Source: Phaeovulum molybdatiresistens (GTDB taxonomy: Bacteria; Pseudomonadota; Alphaproteobacteria; Rhodobacterales; Rhodobacteraceae). Taken from it: DNA of 64,000 bases. The stretch spans positions 186,001 through 250,000 of the forward strand of contig NZ_JAMJFX010000001.1 of assembly GCF_023544865.1 (NCBI RefSeq). Direction: 5' to 3'. The position numbers were made by a program, and so were the translations under genes. The notes below the pieces were generated by a model. The model ran no database searches, was not told where the DNA came from, and saw only the letters and a list, made by a program, of their open reading frames with translations. This document shows, in pieces, positions 1 to 8,718 of this stretch (positions are counted from its first letter, which is position 1; the number at the start of each line of letters is the position of its first letter).

Positions 1-591
1 TTTGGGCTTGCGCGCGACACAGATATAGCGGCCATGCAGGATCAGCCAGTGATGCGCATGGCGTTGGTATTCGACGGGCACGTTGTCTTCGATGGCGCGT
101 TCGACCGCATCGACATCGCGGCCCGGGCAGATGCCGCTGCGGTTGCCGATGCGGAAGATATGCGTGTCGACCGCCTGTGCGGGATGGGCGAACCACATGT
201 TCAGCACCACATTGGCCGTCTTGCGCCCCACCCCCGGCAGCGCCTGCAACGCCGCGCGCGAGGAGGGCACCTGACCATCAAAGCGATCCACAAGGATCTG
301 GCTCATGCGGATGACGTTCTTGGCCTTCTGGCGGAACAGGCCGATCGTCTTGATATGATCTGTCAGGCCCGCCTCGCCCAAGGCCAGCATCTTTTCGGGC
401 GTATCGGCGATGGCAAACAGCGCGCGCGTCGCCTTGTTGACGCCCGCGTCGGTCGCCTGCGCCGACAGCGCCACAGCGACCAGAAGCGTGTAGGCGTTCA
501 CATGCTCCAGCTCGCCCTTGGGATGCGGTTCCGCCGCCTCGAATCGGCGGAAGACCTCTTTCATCGCGTGATAATCAAGTTGCTTTGCCAT
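1..591 (-). CDS. nth: Endonuclease III (DNA glycosylase/AP lyase), 3' end cut by window edge
   Basis: Base-excision repair enzyme that removes oxidised pyrimidines and cleaves the abasic strand. The 197 visible residues begin MAKQLDYHAMKEVFRRF and show the helix-hairpin-helix LPGVGRKTANVVL with the catalytic lysine at about residue 124. The conserved aspartate is in VDTHIFR at about 142. The first cysteine of the C-terminal 4Fe-4S loop is at 191 (YICVARKPK); the other three ligands and the stop lie outside the window. The start is the ATG at 589-591; there is no upstream in-frame alternative that adds conserved sequence. It is transcribed away from the Hint-domain gene at 754, leaving a 162-bp divergent spacer. 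Identification is secure; only the C-terminus is unseen. Confidence 0.95.
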   Translation of the reverse strand, partial: MAKQLDYHAMKEVFRRFEAAEPHPKGELEHVNAYTLLVAVALSAQATDAGVNKATRALFAIADTPEKMLALGEAGLTDHIKTIGLFRQKAKNVIRMSQILVDRFDGQVPSSRAALQALPGVGRKTANVVLNMWFAHPAQAVDTHIFRIGNRSGICPGRDVDAVERAIEDNVPVEYQRHAHHWLILHGRYICVARKPK

Positions 592-753
592 GGCCCACCC
601 TGTGCCCGCCCCCTATGCCCGCCCGGCAGGCGCCCGGCAAGGCCTTCGGCCAGATGACGCAGAAAAACGCGCAGGCCACAGCGGCGTTAACCTCGTATTT
701 GCAGGCTGTCTGCATGCTGGCGCGGAAAGCCCTGCGGAACAGAAAGGTTCGCC

Positions 754-1737
754 ATGCATCTTTGCTACCCGGCCACGGCGCTGCAGTTTGATCCCGGCCG
801 CGAAAGCTGGCGGATCGATCCGGATTTCGGCGGGGAAGACCGGCTGTGGCGGATTGGGGATCAGGACGGGGTCGCGGTTCTGACGGATGGTCTGGGCCGC
901 ACGATCCGGCACGGGGCGGCGGCCGCAACCGGGCAGCCGCTGTTGCTGCGCCACCCCGACGGTGGTGTGATCCGACTGGATCGGCTGATCCTGGACGGCG
1001 GGCTTTGCCTTTACCTGCCCCCCGCGCCGCTGGACGCGGAACTGGCCTATGCCGCCGCCGCGCCCGGGCACGGCCGGGCGGTGGATGTGGCATCGCTGAT
1101 CCGGCTGCCCTGGCTGGGCGGCGGGACGATGGTGGCCACGGATGACGGCTTGCAGCCGGTTGATTGGCTGCGCCCCGGCGATCGGGTGCTGACCCGCGAC
1201 AACGGCTATCAGCGCCTGTTGTGGCTGGGCAAGACCGTCATCCCGCGCCACTGCCCGCCCGAGGCGTGGCCCCGCACCCTGACGCCCGCTGATCTGGGCA
1301 CCGCAGATATGGACTCCGCTGGGTCCGATCCCATTGCCAGCGACGGGGCGGCGCCACCGCCCGCGCGCGACCTGCTGCTGGGTCCGGGCCAGCGGGTTCT
1401 GCTGACCGGGCCGAACCTGCAGCTGTGGTTCGGCGAATCGGAAACCTTCGCCCCCGCGGGGGCCCTTGGCACGCCCCTGTCGGCGATCCGCGACCGGATC
1501 GTGATGTATCACCTGCTGTTCGCCGCGCCCGAGGTGTTTTTGGCCGACGGGGTCTGGCTTGCCAGCGTGCAGGCGGATGCCGATTACCTGCAAACCCTGC
1601 CCGCGCCGTTACGCGCAGCCTGCGGCGCGCAGTTGCTGACCGCCCACGCCACCGCCGCGCGCGCCGTGCTGGAGGGGTGGGAACTGGCATTGGTGCGCCA
1701 GGCCCATGGCGGGCAATTGCCACGGATGGCCGCATGA
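754..1737 (+). CDS. Hint-domain protein with degenerate catalytic motifs
   Basis: 327 residues. The middle (about 118-165) matches the Hint_2 (Hedgehog/intein) fold seen in many Rhodobacterales secreted proteins: GGTMVATDDGLQPVDWLRPGDRVLTRDNG followed by LLWLGK, here in shortened form. The later block GPGQRVLLTGPN and the YHLLFAAPEVFLADGVW stretch are the other usual Hint_2 landmarks. The residue where the family normally has its nucleophilic cysteine (CFxxGTxIxT) is Trp120. The usual histidine of the second block (xHRVL) is Gln213. Self-processing therefore looks lost. No signal peptide is obvious. AAAGG lies 7 bp before the ATG. The following gene starts 70 bp downstream. The function is unknown; the family assignment is from motif recall. 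Confidence 0.75.
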   Translation: MHLCYPATALQFDPGRESWRIDPDFGGEDRLWRIGDQDGVAVLTDGLGRTIRHGAAAATGQPLLLRHPDGGVIRLDRLILDGGLCLYLPPAPLDAELAYAAAAPGHGRAVDVASLIRLPWLGGGTMVATDDGLQPVDWLRPGDRVLTRDNGYQRLLWLGKTVIPRHCPPEAWPRTLTPADLGTADMDSAGSDPIASDGAAPPPARDLLLGPGQRVLLTGPNLQLWFGESETFAPAGALGTPLSAIRDRIVMYHLLFAAPEVFLADGVWLASVQADADYLQTLPAPLRAACGAQLLTAHATAARAVLEGWELALVRQAHGGQLPRMAA

Positions 1738-1807
1738 TGCGCTTTGCGCAGGTTCCGGGTCGCGTCCGCCCGCGCAGGCGCCTAATCTGTCGGGGACGGA
1801 GGCCAGA

Positions 1808-2713
1808 ATGCCCAACACCCCGAACCCGAACCCCAGCACCGCCGAAACGGCACCGCAATCGCTGCTGGACTCGCATTATCATTACCGCCTGATCGCCCGG
1901 GCGCTGGAACGGATCGACGCGGCCGATGGCCCGATCAGCCTTGCCACGCTGGCCGCGGATCTTGGCCTTAGCCCGGCCCATTTCCAGCGGGTCTTTTCCA
2001 GCTGGGTCGGCGTGTCGCCCAAACGCTATCAGCAATATCTGTCACTGACCCTTGCGCGCGACCTGCTGGCGCGGCGCTGGCCGCTGCAGGCGGTGGCCGA
2101 CCGGGCGGGCCTGTCCGGCGCCAGCCGGCTGCACGATCTGTTCCTGCGCTGGGAAGCGATGAGCCCCGGCGACTTTGCCCGGGGCGGCGATGGCCTGTCG
2201 ATCCGCTGGGGCTGGTTCCCCTCGGCCTTCGGCGAGGTGCTGGCGATGGGCACCGCGCGCGGCATCTGCGGGTTGGGCTTTGCCGAAGACACCGGCCGCG
2301 AGGCCACCTTCGCCGATCTGGCGGCGCGCTGGCCGGGGGCCGATCTGCGCGAAGACCCCGGCGCGCTTGCCGCTTGGGTCGAGGCGGCCCTTGGCCAGCG
2401 CGGAGAGGCGCGAATGGTTCTGCTGGGCGCGCCCTTCCAGATCAAGGTCTGGGAGGCCCTGCTGCAGATCCCGTCGGGGCAGGTCACGACCTATTCCGAC
2501 ATCGCCACCGCAATTGGCCACCCCCGCGCGGTGCGCGCCGTGGGCACCGCGGTGGGCCGCAACCCGCTGGCCTGGCTGATCCCGTGCCACCGGGTGCTGC
2601 GCCGGTCGGGCGCGCTGGGGGGCTATCACTGGGGCCTGCCGGTCAAGCGCGCGATGCTGGCCTGGGAGGCCGCCCGGTTCGAGGCCGATCACCCGCCGCT
2701 CGCCAGGACGTGA
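1808..2713 (+). CDS. Ada-like protein: AraC-type HTH fused to methylated-DNA-cysteine methyltransferase
   Basis: 301 residues. Residues about 22-125 form an AraC-family DNA-binding domain (two helix-turn-helix units, the second around AGLSGASRLHDLF). Residues about 210-290 are the O6-alkylguanine transferase domain with the acceptor motif IPCHRV (Cys260). The N-terminal zinc methyl-phosphotriester domain of true Ada is absent, so this is the shorter two-domain form. It probably repairs O6-methylguanine and may regulate alkylation-response genes. The start at 1808 is chosen because GGAGG sits at 1798-1802, 5 bp upstream; an earlier in-frame start would overlap the Hint gene and add no conserved residues. 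It probably forms its own transcript. Confidence 0.9.
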   Translation: MPNTPNPNPSTAETAPQSLLDSHYHYRLIARALERIDAADGPISLATLAADLGLSPAHFQRVFSSWVGVSPKRYQQYLSLTLARDLLARRWPLQAVADRAGLSGASRLHDLFLRWEAMSPGDFARGGDGLSIRWGWFPSAFGEVLAMGTARGICGLGFAEDTGREATFADLAARWPGADLREDPGALAAWVEAALGQRGEARMVLLGAPFQIKVWEALLQIPSGQVTTYSDIATAIGHPRAVRAVGTAVGRNPLAWLIPCHRVLRRSGALGGYHWGLPVKRAMLAWEAARFEADHPPLART

Positions 2714-2821
2714 TGCGCAGAAACCTGCCGGTGGCGCAGAAGTCATGGAACATTTCGTCCCGAAGCGCGTAATGTGTGCCAGAGGCCCGCGACGCGGGTT
2801 CGGAATGAGAGGCTGACCAGC

Positions 2822-3475
2822 ATGAATGCAAGATTTTCCCTGATGGCGGGCGTGGCCGGGCTGTTTGCCCTGTCGGCCTGCACCGACCCCTATGCCACCG
2901 GCACCACCGACAACAGCCGCCAGACCACCGGCATGATCACCGGCGCGCTGATCGGCGGCGCGCTGGCCCACGACCGTGGCGGCGATGAAAAGCTGACCAA
3001 GACGGCCGCGGGGGCCGTGGTCGGCGGTCTGATCGGGGGCGCGATCGGCGCGCAGCTGGACCGCCAGGCCCAGGAACTGCGCCGCGATCTGGATACCGAC
3101 GGCGTGCGGATCGTCAACACCGGGTCCGAGCTGATCGTGACCATGCCGCAGGACGTGCTGTTCGCGGTCGACAGCGCATCCGTGCGGCCCGACCTGCAGC
3201 GCGACCTGTATACGCTGGCAGGCAGCCTGAACCGCTATCCGAACACCACGGTGAACGTGATCGGCCATACCGACAACACCGGCTCGGCCAGCTATAACCA
3301 GCGCCTGTCGCAAGATCGCGCCAATTCGGTGGCCAATGTCCTGATCAGTGCCGGCGTCCCGCGTCAGCGCGTCGTGGCCATCGGTCGGGGCGAAGACCAG
3401 CCGATTGCTTCCAACCTGACGGCCGAGGGACGCGCCCAGAACCGGCGCGTGGAATTCGTCATCCGCCCCAACTGA
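2822..3475 (+). CDS. OmpA-family outer-membrane lipoprotein with glycine-zipper segment (YiaD-like)
   Basis: 217 residues. The lipobox LSAC puts the lipidated cysteine at 20. A glycine-rich zipper (about 37-80: ITGALIGGALA, AGAVVGGLIGGAIGAQ) follows. Then comes an OmpA/MotB peptidoglycan-binding domain (about 105-217) with NVIGHTDNTGS and NRRVEFVIRPN. It likely tethers the outer membrane to peptidoglycan. The start at 2822 is supported by GAGAGG upstream and gives a proper signal peptide; a longer frame from 2774 would mask it. It is monocistronic and ends in a strong intrinsic terminator 20 bp past the stop. Confidence 0.93.
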   Translation: MNARFSLMAGVAGLFALSACTDPYATGTTDNSRQTTGMITGALIGGALAHDRGGDEKLTKTAAGAVVGGLIGGAIGAQLDRQAQELRRDLDTDGVRIVNTGSELIVTMPQDVLFAVDSASVRPDLQRDLYTLAGSLNRYPNTTVNVIGHTDNTGSASYNQRLSQDRANSVANVLISAGVPRQRVVAIGRGEDQPIASNLTAEGRAQNRRVEFVIRPN

Positions 3476-3494
3476 TCGCGCCACAGATCCTGTC

Positions 3495-3522
3495 AAAGGC
3501 CGGGCCCACGCCCGGCCTTTTC
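3495..3522 (+). terminator. Intrinsic terminator of the OmpA-type lipoprotein gene
   Basis: An 11-bp perfect stem AAAGGCCGGGC / GCCCGGCCTTT with a 4-nt loop, ending in a short T run. Confidence 0.9.
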
Positions 3523-3538
3523 CATTGTGCCCCCGCCC

Positions 3539-3555
3539 AAGTGGTCATACATCTT
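3539..3555. promoter_or_regulatory. Possible GntR/FCD operator, imperfect
   Basis: The sequence AAGTGGTCATACATCTT lies 20 bp before the regulator start at 3575. It resembles the TGGTnnnACCA-type sites of PdhR/LldR-like FCD regulators in its left half only. It is offered as a weak autoregulatory candidate. Confidence 0.25.
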
Positions 3556-3574
3556 TACCGATCGGGAGGGGGCC

Positions 3575-4342
3575 ATGCCGTTTCAGAAGATTGAATCCGA
3601 AAAACTGTCGCGCGCCGTCGAGCGCCAGATCGAAACCCTGATCCTGCAGGGCATCCTGCGACCGGGGGAACGTCTGCCCTCGGAACGCGAACTGTCCGAA
3701 CGGCTGGGTGTGTCGCGGCCCAGCCTACGCGAGGCGGTTGCCGCGCTTCAAGATGCCGGCCTGCTGACCACCCGCGCCGGCGCCGGCATCTATGTGGCCG
3801 AGGTGCTGGGCGCCGCCTTCTCGCCCGCGCTGATCCGGCTTTTTGCGCAGCACGATCAGGCGGTGTTCGACTATATCTCATTCCGGCGCGACATGGAGGG
3901 GCTGGCCGCCGAACGCGCCGCCCAACTGGGCACGGATACCGATCTGAAGGTGATCGACACCATCTTTCAGCGCATGATGGCCGCGCATGACAAGCGCAAC
4001 CCGACCGAAGAGGCCGCGCTGGACGCGCAATTCCATATCGCGATCATCGAGGCCAGCCACAATGTCATCATGCTGCACATGATGCGCGCGATGTTCGGCC
4101 TGCTGAAGGAAGGGGTATTCTACAACCGGTCCGTCATGTTCCGGAACCGGTCCACCCGCGACACGCTTCTGGCGCAGCACAAAGCCATCAATGATGCCCT
4201 GCAGGCGCGCGATCCGGTCGCGGCCCGCGCCGCCGTGTCCGAGCACATGGATTTCGTGGAAATGGTGCAGGCCGAACAACGCAAGGCCGACCGGAACGAG
4301 GCACTGGCCCAGCTGCGCCTGCAACAAGAAACCGGGCGCTGA
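3575..4342 (+). CDS. GntR-family regulator with FCD effector domain (PdhR/LldR/FadR-like)
   Basis: 255 residues. A winged-helix GntR domain (about 8-75; LRPGERLPSERELSERLGVS, SRPSLREAVAALQDAGLL) is followed by an all-helical FCD domain (about 95-235; DAQFHIAIIEASHN carries the usual Asp/His metal or effector ligands). Such regulators respond to organic acids such as lactate, pyruvate or glycolate. Neither neighbour (OmpA lipoprotein, ATP synthase F0) reveals the effector. The start is set at 3575 by GGGAGGGGG just upstream. It converges on atpF and shares a bidirectional terminator with it. The specific ligand is not assignable. Confidence 0.88.
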   Translation: MPFQKIESEKLSRAVERQIETLILQGILRPGERLPSERELSERLGVSRPSLREAVAALQDAGLLTTRAGAGIYVAEVLGAAFSPALIRLFAQHDQAVFDYISFRRDMEGLAAERAAQLGTDTDLKVIDTIFQRMMAAHDKRNPTEEAALDAQFHIAIIEASHNVIMLHMMRAMFGLLKEGVFYNRSVMFRNRSTRDTLLAQHKAINDALQARDPVAARAAVSEHMDFVEMVQAEQRKADRNEALAQLRLQQETGR

Positions 4343-4349
4343 ACTGAAA

Positions 4350-4371
4350 AACCCGGCCCAAGGGCCGGGTT
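4350..4371. terminator. Bidirectional intrinsic terminator between the GntR gene and atpF
   Basis: A 10-bp perfect stem AACCCGGCCC / GGGCCGGGTT around a 2-nt centre. It is flanked by A-rich sequence on the left and CTTTATT on the right, so it can serve both convergent transcripts. Confidence 0.88.
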
Positions 4372-4394
4372 CTTTATTCGTGATGTCCGCAGGT

Positions 4395-4949
4395 TTAGTG
4401 CAGACGCTTTTCGACTTCGGCGATCGAGGCATCGATCAGGCCAGCCTGATCCTTGGCCGACATCTGCTTGGCCAGAACCTCGCCCGCGGCGGCAATCGCC
4501 ACGCTGACAGCACGGTCCTTGACCTCACGCAGGGCCGAGGACTCGGCCGAGGCGATCTGATCTTCGGCCGCCTTCAGACGACGTGCGATCGATGCCTTCA
4601 GCTCTTCCTTGGCGGATTCGGCCGCAGCCTGCGCATCGCGCTTGGCAGCAACGACGATCTGATCGGCCTGGTCCTGAACCTCACGCGCCTTGCGTTCATA
4701 GGACGCCAGGATCGCCTGGGCCTCTTCGCGCAGCGCGCGCGCTTCTTCCAGATCGGCCTTGATGCCCGCGGCGCGCTTGTCCAGCAGGCCACCGATCATG
4801 CCCGGCACCTTGAAGTAGACCAGAATGCCGACGAACAGCAGGAAGGCCAGCGTCACGATGAAGTCGGTGTTCTTCAGGCTGAAGAACGGGCCGGAAGCAG
4901 CCAGCGCGGGATGGGCGGCGAGGATGAAAAGAACGGAAAGTTTTTTCAT
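4395..4949 (-). CDS. atpF: ATP synthase F0 subunit b
   Basis: 184 residues. A short hydrophobic N-terminus is followed by a membrane helix (about 30-50, [19 protein letters not shown]). A long charged coiled coil (about 55-170), rich in A, E, K and R, forms the peripheral stalk holding F1 against subunit a. It is the last gene of the F0 operon, starting 4 bp after the b' gene stop and ending just before the bidirectional terminator. The F1 genes are not in the window, which fits the split F0/F1 operons of many alphaproteobacteria. Confidence 0.95.
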   Translation of the reverse strand: MKKLSVLFILAAHPALAASGPFFSLKNTDFIVTLAFLLFVGILVYFKVPGMIGGLLDKRAAGIKADLEEARALREEAQAILASYERKAREVQDQADQIVVAAKRDAQAAAESAKEELKASIARRLKAAEDQIASAESSALREVKDRAVSVAIAAAGEVLAKQMSAKDQAGLIDASIAEVEKRLH

Positions 4950-4953
4950 GGCC

Positions 4954-5520
4954 TTACCCTTTCAGCCGCGCATCGACGGCAGCCGCAAGCGCCTTTTCAT
5001 CGGCCTTGCCACCCAGCGCCGCGACGATTTCGGCGGCGGCATCGCGGGCAACGGCTTCCACCGCCTCCAGCGCGCCGGCGCGGATCGTCCCGATCCGGGC
5101 TTCCGATTCCGCGGCACGAGCCGCGATTTCGGCATCGGCATGGGCGGTGGCGGCATCCAGATCCTTCTGGATTTCGGCACGCGCCTCGGCCACGATTTTC
5201 TGCGCCTGGGCGCGGGCGTCGGCCAATGCCTTTTCATAGGCGGCCTCGGCGTCCTTCGCCTTCAGCTTGAAGTCTTCGGCGGCGCTAAGATCGCCGGCGA
5301 TGGTGCCCTGGCGATCGGCCAGAACCGCGCCAATGCGCGGCAGCGCAATGCGCGACAGAACCCAGTAGATCACGACCAAGGTGACCAGAAGCCAGAAGAT
5401 CTGGTTCGGGAAAGTCGCGAAATCCAGTTGCGGCATGCCCGCAGATTCGGCCGCGTGGCCAGCGGCAGTGGCCGCGCCATGCGCCGCGTCGGCAGCCGCT
5501 TCGTGCGTTTCAGTTGCCAT
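4954..5520 (-). CDS. atpF2: ATP synthase F0 subunit b' (second b-type subunit)
   Basis: 188 residues, paralogous to the adjacent b subunit. An alanine-rich N-terminal tail is followed by one membrane helix (about 35-55, [19 protein letters not shown]) and a coiled coil to the end. Bacteria with b and b' build a heterodimeric stalk; this is typical of phototroph-related alphaproteobacteria. The start MATETHEA at 5520 is chosen because AGGGGG precedes it closely. An upstream in-frame ATG at 5583 would run into the atpE-b' spacer and adds no conserved residues. Confidence 0.93.
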   Translation of the reverse strand: MATETHEAAADAAHGAATAAGHAAESAGMPQLDFATFPNQIFWLLVTLVVIYWVLSRIALPRIGAVLADRQGTIAGDLSAAEDFKLKAKDAEAAYEKALADARAQAQKIVAEARAEIQKDLDAATAHADAEIAARAAESEARIGTIRAGALEAVEAVARDAAAEIVAALGGKADEKALAAAVDARLKG

Positions 5521-5598
5521 GTCGTCCCCCTGGACCCTTAAGATAACCGGATGGGCCTGCGTTACAGGCCCATCCGACCGCAAGGATGCAAATCAGGA

Positions 5599-5835
5599 TC
5601 AGACCGCGAACAGCAGCAGAAGCGCGACCAGGAACGAGAAGATGCCCAGCGCTTCCGCGAAGGCCATGCCGATGAACAGCGTGGCGGTCTGGCCAGCGGC
5701 GGCCGAGGGGTTGCGCAGCGCGCCGTTCAGGAAGTTACCCGCGACGTTGCCCACCCCGACGGCGGCGCCCGCCATGCCGATGCAGGCCAGGCCTGCGCCG
5801 AGGTATTGACCGAGTTCCGAGATGCTGCCTTCCAT
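5599..5835 (-). CDS. atpE: ATP synthase F0 subunit c
   Basis: 78 residues, two hydrophobic hairpin helices joined by the polar loop LRNPSA. The proton-carrying carboxylate is Glu61 in [13 protein letters not shown]. Glycine-rich packing [12 protein letters not shown] is in helix 1. It forms the rotor ring. The AGGAGC ribosome site is a strong one, as expected for the highest-copy subunit. It sits between atpB and the b' gene with 52- and 78-bp spacers, the widest in the operon. Confidence 0.97.
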   Translation of the reverse strand: MEGSISELGQYLGAGLACIGMAGAAVGVGNVAGNFLNGALRNPSAAAGQTATLFIGMAFAEALGIFSFLVALLLLFAV

Positions 5836-5887
5836 TGTGGTGCTCCTTGAGGATTGGAAAGGTTGAAAAGGATTGCAGGTCCGCGCC

Positions 5888-6634
5888 TTAGTGGCCCGGG
5901 TGCAACGCGTCTTTCAGGTAGACGCAGGTGAGGATGGTGAACACGTAGGCCTGGATCAGCGCCACGAGCACTTCAAGACCGTACATCGCGGTGATGGCGA
6001 CGACCGAAACCGGGGCGATGGCGGCAATCGCGGCAAAGCCCGCGAACACCTTGATCACCGCGTGGCCCGCCATGATGTTGCCGGCAAGACGAATGGAATG
6101 CGAAACGGGACGCACGAAGTAGGAAATCACTTCGATCACCGCCAGCACCGGGCGCAGCGCCAGCGGCGCCGAAGACACCCAGAACAGGCCCAGGAAATGC
6201 GTGCCATGCTTGACCAGACCAAGCAGCGTCACGCCCAGGAAGACGAACAGCGCCAGAACCGCGGTCACCGCGATATGCGAGGTGGTCGAGAAGGATTTGG
6301 GCAGCAGGCCCAGGAAGTTGGCGAAGACGATGAAGCTGAACAGCGTCATCACATAGGGGAAATACTTCAGCCCCTCTTTGCCGCAGATATCCTCGACCAT
6401 CTTGTGCACAAGGCCAAAGGTCAGCTCGGCGATCGACTGCATCCGGGTCGGCACGACGGCGCGGCCGCGGGTGCCGACAACCAGCACCAGCACGATGGCC
6501 AGAACCGTCAGCGCCATCCACAGGGTCACGTTCGTGGGGGTATACCAGTGGATCGGCCCCTCGCCAAAGAGGGGCTTCACGATGAACTGATCCATCGGAT
6601 GGAACACAAGACCGCTGCCAGCTTCTTCCGCCAC
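5888..6634 (-). CDS. atpB: ATP synthase F0 subunit a
   Basis: 248 residues, polytopic membrane protein forming the proton half-channels next to the c ring. The essential arginine is Arg182 in [16 protein letters not shown]. Other conserved marks are the membrane segments starting at about 35, the [14 protein letters not shown] loop and the C-terminal [19 protein letters not shown]. Length is normal. It follows atpI with a 2-bp gap, so the two are translationally linked. Confidence 0.97.
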   Translation of the reverse strand: MAEEAGSGLVFHPMDQFIVKPLFGEGPIHWYTPTNVTLWMALTVLAIVLVLVVGTRGRAVVPTRMQSIAELTFGLVHKMVEDICGKEGLKYFPYVMTLFSFIVFANFLGLLPKSFSTTSHIAVTAVLALFVFLGVTLLGLVKHGTHFLGLFWVSSAPLALRPVLAVIEVISYFVRPVSHSIRLAGNIMAGHAVIKVFAGFAAIAAIAPVSVVAITAMYGLEVLVALIQAYVFTILTCVYLKDALHPGH

Positions 6635-6636
6635 GA

Positions 6637-6978
6637 CTATCTTTCCTCTTCCTCAGCGGCCTCGGCCGCCGCGCGTTTTTCGTTCATCTCCGCCGCGGTG
6701 CGCAGCATGACGCGCACCCCGGCGACAAGGCCCAGCATCGTGAACACGACCATCAGCAAGGGCATCGTGCCAAACAGCACATCAAGCCCGTAACCGACGC
6801 CGAAGCCGATGCCCAGCCCCGAAACCATTTCGATGACCATCCGCCACGCCATGTCGGCCTGCGAAAACCCGGTCATCCCGCGGCCCCCCGGCTCCTGCGT
6901 CTTGCGCACCTTTGCCAGCTTCTCTTCCAGCGTTTTCAGCCGGTTCGGATCTGGACCATCGGTAGGCGCGCCGGACAT
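6637..6978 (-). CDS. atpI: AtpI/AtpZ-like F0 assembly protein
   Basis: 113 residues from [15 protein letters not shown]. The N-terminal third is charged. Two membrane helices follow (about 45-90; [22 protein letters not shown] and [20 protein letters not shown]), then an Ala/Glu-rich tail. Members of this family assist c-ring assembly or Mg/Ca handling in the F0 operon. An in-frame ATG at 6993 would add five residues. The start at 6978 is preferred because the promoter at 7006-7034 predicts a transcription start only a few bases before 6993. Confidence 0.85.
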   Translation of the reverse strand: MSGAPTDGPDPNRLKTLEEKLAKVRKTQEPGGRGMTGFSQADMAWRMVIEMVSGLGIGFGVGYGLDVLFGTMPLLMVVFTMLGLVAGVRVMLRTAAEMNEKRAAAEAAEEEER

Positions 6979-7005
6979 CAAGGGACCCCGCATTCAGTCC
7001 CGCGT

Positions 7006-7034
7006 TTGGTAAGCGTCACAGCGGCGTGAGTCAA
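7006..7034 (-). promoter_or_regulatory. Predicted promoter of the atpI-B-E-b'-F operon
   Basis: On the minus strand TTGACT (7029-7034) and TACCAA (7006-7011) are separated by exactly 17 bp. The -35 is near consensus and the -10 is weak, as is usual in this group. It lies directly upstream of atpI. Confidence 0.5.
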
Positions 7035-7165
7035 GCAGATCCCGGCGCCGGGGCATACGGCGCAAGGCAATGTTTTTGCTTGATTTTCCTGTTTTCACGT
7101 CGAAACACCCGGCGCCAATGCCGGGCTGATCGCGCTCACACCCGGGCCGGGGCATATTCAACCGG

Positions 7166-7552
7166 ATGGTTGACGATCCGTGGCGCCTGCCCCATGACTG
7201 CCCCATGACCAGCGCCCCGCAAAGCCCCCTCGATGCGATCTTCGCCGCGCTTGCGGACCCGACGCGGCGCGCGATCCTGACGATGCTGCTGGAGGACGAC
7301 ATGGCCGTGACCGACGTGGCCGCGCCCTTTGCCATGTCGCTGGCGGCGATTTCCAAGCACCTGGCGGTCCTGGCCGAGGCCGGGCTGATCGCGCAGGAAA
7401 AGCGCGGTCGGGTGAAATGGTGCAAGCTGGAGCCCGAGGCGATGCGCGCCGCCGCGGTCTGGATGCGCGGCTTTGGTCAGGTGGACCCGATCGACCTGGA
7501 CGCGTTTGAGCGGTTCCTGGAAAGCGAGCTGAGCCAGCCCCCCGCTGACTGA
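7166..7552 (+). CDS. ArsR-family winged-helix regulator
   Basis: 128 residues (115 if the second ATG at 7205 is used). The ArsR/SmtB fold is clear: LADPTRRAILTMLLEDDMAVTDVA, then the recognition helix MSLAAISKHLAVLAEAGLI and the wing EKRGRVKWCKLE. There is no CxC metal site in the recognition helix. The form resembles the non-metal group often paired with an activator-of-Hsp90-like or SRPBCC gene; no such partner is adjacent here. The 7166 start lacks a strong ribosome site and the shorter product is equally plausible. Confidence 0.85.
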   Translation: MVDDPWRLPHDCPMTSAPQSPLDAIFAALADPTRRAILTMLLEDDMAVTDVAAPFAMSLAAISKHLAVLAEAGLIAQEKRGRVKWCKLEPEAMRAAAVWMRGFGQVDPIDLDAFERFLESELSQPPAD

Positions 7553-7568
7553 CGCGGCCCGGCGCATG

Positions 7569-7592
7569 AAAAACCCGGCCGCAGGGGCCGGG
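7569..7592 (-). terminator. Intrinsic terminator of the 55-aa gene
   Basis: Read on the minus strand, the stem CCCGGCC / GGCCGGG with a 5-nt loop is followed by TTTTT, 18 bp past the stop of the small gene at 7610. Confidence 0.75.
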
Positions 7593-7609
7593 CCAAGGGG
7601 CTACGGCAC

Positions 7610-7777
7610 TCAGGCGGCGGTGTAATAGCCATACATCTGGTCAAGCGCCGTCAGGCTTTCCGGCGCAGGCGCGGGGCGTGCCTCGGGCCGGTAATAGGCC
7701 AGCGATTCCTCTAGCGCCTTGGTCGCGGTGGCAGCCTCGGCCGCGGATTTGCGGGTCAGGTTGACGATCTTGCTCAT
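7610..7777 (-). CDS. Small 55-aa protein of unknown function
   Basis: The reading frame starts MSKIVNLTRKSAAEAATATK and ends YGYYTAA. It is preceded by GGAGAG 6 bp before the ATG and followed by its own intrinsic terminator, so it looks like a real single-gene transcript. The composition is Ala-rich with a Tyr cluster (SLAYYRPEARPAPAPES, MYGYYTAA). No membrane helix or signal peptide is visible. It lies between a convergent ArsR gene and the sdh operon end. I do not recognise the family. It could be a small nucleoid- or ribosome-associated protein, but nothing in the sequence shows that. Confidence 0.7.
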   Translation of the reverse strand: MSKIVNLTRKSAAEAATATKALEESLAYYRPEARPAPAPESLTALDQMYGYYTAA

Positions 7778-7884
7778 GGAACTCTCCGGGTTTCAGAGTT
7801 CCTCCCTGCGACAAATATAAACCAAACGGTTCGGATTGCGATGCCAATCCCTGCAACGGCGCCATGCAGTTTCTGCAATGCAGC

Positions 7885-7911
7885 AAAAAGCCCCGGCAGA
7901 ACCGGGGCTTT
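7885..7911 (-). terminator. Intrinsic terminator of the sdh operon
   Basis: A 10-bp stem AAAGCCCCGG / CCGGGGCTTT with a 5-nt loop and a T run on the minus strand, 28 bp past the sdhB stop. Confidence 0.9.
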
Positions 7912-7938
7912 GCAGTGTCGCGTCAAGGGATCGGTAGA

Positions 7939-8715
7939 TCAGACGACCCGTTCCACCATCATCTTCTTGATATGGGCAATCGCCTTGGCCGGGTTCAGGC
8001 CCTTCGGGCAGGTCTTGGTGCAGTTCATGATCGTGTGGCAACGATAGAGCTTGAACGGGTCTTCCAGCGCATCCAGACGTTCGCCGGTCGCCTCATCACG
8101 ACTGTCGATGATCCAGCGATAGGCATGCAGCAGCGCCGCCGGGCCAAGGTATTTGTCGCCGTTCCACCAATAGCTCGGGCACGAGGTCGAGCAGCTGGCG
8201 CACATCACGCATTCATACAGACCGTCCAGCTTCCTGCGATCCTCGATCGACTGGCGCCATTCCTTGGCGGGGCGGTTGGTCTTGGTTTCCAGCCAGGGCA
8301 TGATGCTGGCGTGCTGGGCGTAGAAATGCGTCAGGTCCGGGATCAGGTCCTTGACCACCGGCATGTGCGGCAGCGGATAGATTTTCACATCGCCCTTGAT
8401 CTCATCCAGGCCATAGATGCAGGCCAGCGTGTTGATGCCGTCGATGTTCATCGCACAGGACCCGCAGATCCCTTCGCGGCAGGACCGCCGGAAGGTGAGG
8501 GTCGGGTCGATTTCATTCTTGATCTTGATCAGCGCGTCCAGAACCATCGGGCCGCACTTGTCCATGTCGATGAAATAGGTGTCGACCCGGGGGTTTTCGC
8601 CGGTTTCCGGGTCCCAGCGATAGATCTGGAACTTGCGGACGTTCTTGGCGTCCGGCTTCGGCCAGGTCTTGCCGACGCGGATTTTCGAGTTCTTGGGAAG
8701 CGTGAGCTGAACCAT
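7939..8715 (-). CDS. sdhB: Succinate dehydrogenase iron-sulfur subunit
   Basis: 258 residues. The N-terminal ferredoxin domain carries the 2Fe-2S ligands CREGICGSC (Cys79, 84, 87) and Cys99. The C-terminal domain carries the 4Fe-4S motif CVMCASC (169-175) with Cys179, and the later cysteine groups CHTIMNC and CPKG of the 3Fe-4S and 4Fe-4S clusters. It passes electrons from FAD on SdhA to ubiquinone in SdhCD. It is the last gene of the operon, 3 bp after the lipoprotein gene. Confidence 0.97.
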   Translation of the reverse strand: MVQLTLPKNSKIRVGKTWPKPDAKNVRKFQIYRWDPETGENPRVDTYFIDMDKCGPMVLDALIKIKNEIDPTLTFRRSCREGICGSCAMNIDGINTLACIYGLDEIKGDVKIYPLPHMPVVKDLIPDLTHFYAQHASIMPWLETKTNRPAKEWRQSIEDRRKLDGLYECVMCASCSTSCPSYWWNGDKYLGPAALLHAYRWIIDSRDEATGERLDALEDPFKLYRCHTIMNCTKTCPKGLNPAKAIAHIKKMMVERVV

Positions 8716-8718
8716 GGA

